Shown here in pieces: positions 6,346-6,516 of a stretch of 6,516 nucleotides of DNA. Position 1 is the first letter of the stretch; the number at the start of each line of letters is the position of its first letter. The position numbers and the translations under genes were made by a program. This DNA comes from Marinospirillum sp. (GTDB taxonomy: Bacteria > Pseudomonadota > Gammaproteobacteria > Pseudomonadales > Halomonadaceae). The notes under the pieces are model-generated. The model was not told the origin of the DNA and ran no database searches. It saw only the letters and a list, made by a program, of their open reading frames with translations. The stretch is from positions 1-6,516 of the forward strand of contig SKIX01000213.1 in NCBI GenBank assembly GCA_007116195.1, given 5' to 3'.

Positions 6346-6516
<171 letters not shown>

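Overview
The window is a contiguous piece of a polar-type flagellar and chemotaxis operon from a gammaproteobacterium. All genes lie on the + strand, and gaps are 12 to 69 bp. The order is flhF (5' end outside the window), fliA, cheY, cheZ, cheA, cheB, and the start of a parA/soj-like gene (probably parC). CheZ, a CheY with the MKILIVDDF opening, and this gene order resemble the flhA-flhF-flhG-fliA-cheYZAB-parA-cheW clusters of Vibrio, Shewanella, Pseudomonas and related marine Gammaproteobacteria. The GC content looks moderate by eye. I cannot name the genus. There are no RNA genes, insertion sequences, CRISPR arrays or phage genes, and no gap exceeds 100 bp.

Layout: 1-917 is the GTPase part of FlhF, the SRP-type GTPase that places the flagellum at the pole. 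935-1672 is FliA, sigma-28, which transcribes late flagellar and chemotaxis genes. 1742-2128 is CheY, most likely started at a TTG. 2168-2959 is CheZ, the CheY-P phosphatase. 2972-5110 is CheA, the histidine kinase. 5146-6333 is CheB, the receptor methylesterase. 6362-6516 is the N-terminus of a ParA-family ATPase cut by the window end.

Together these genes decide where the flagellum is built (FlhF), turn on late genes (FliA), run the signalling circuit (CheA phosphorylates CheY and CheB, CheZ removes phosphate from CheY, CheB resets receptors), and probably place the chemotaxis array at the pole and pass it to daughter cells (ParA-like).

This is mostly a well-known locus, and I see no undescribed system. 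Three points stand out. First, flhG/fleN, normally between flhF and fliA, is absent, with only 17 bp between them. Second, CheA has no recognisable P2 domain. Its long Ala/Pro-rich linker instead carries two nearly identical 25-residue acidic repeats plus one diverged copy. Third, the core of these repeats resembles the C-terminal CheY-binding tail of the CheZ encoded next door, which suggests a shared CheY-docking motif or a polar-localisation motif.
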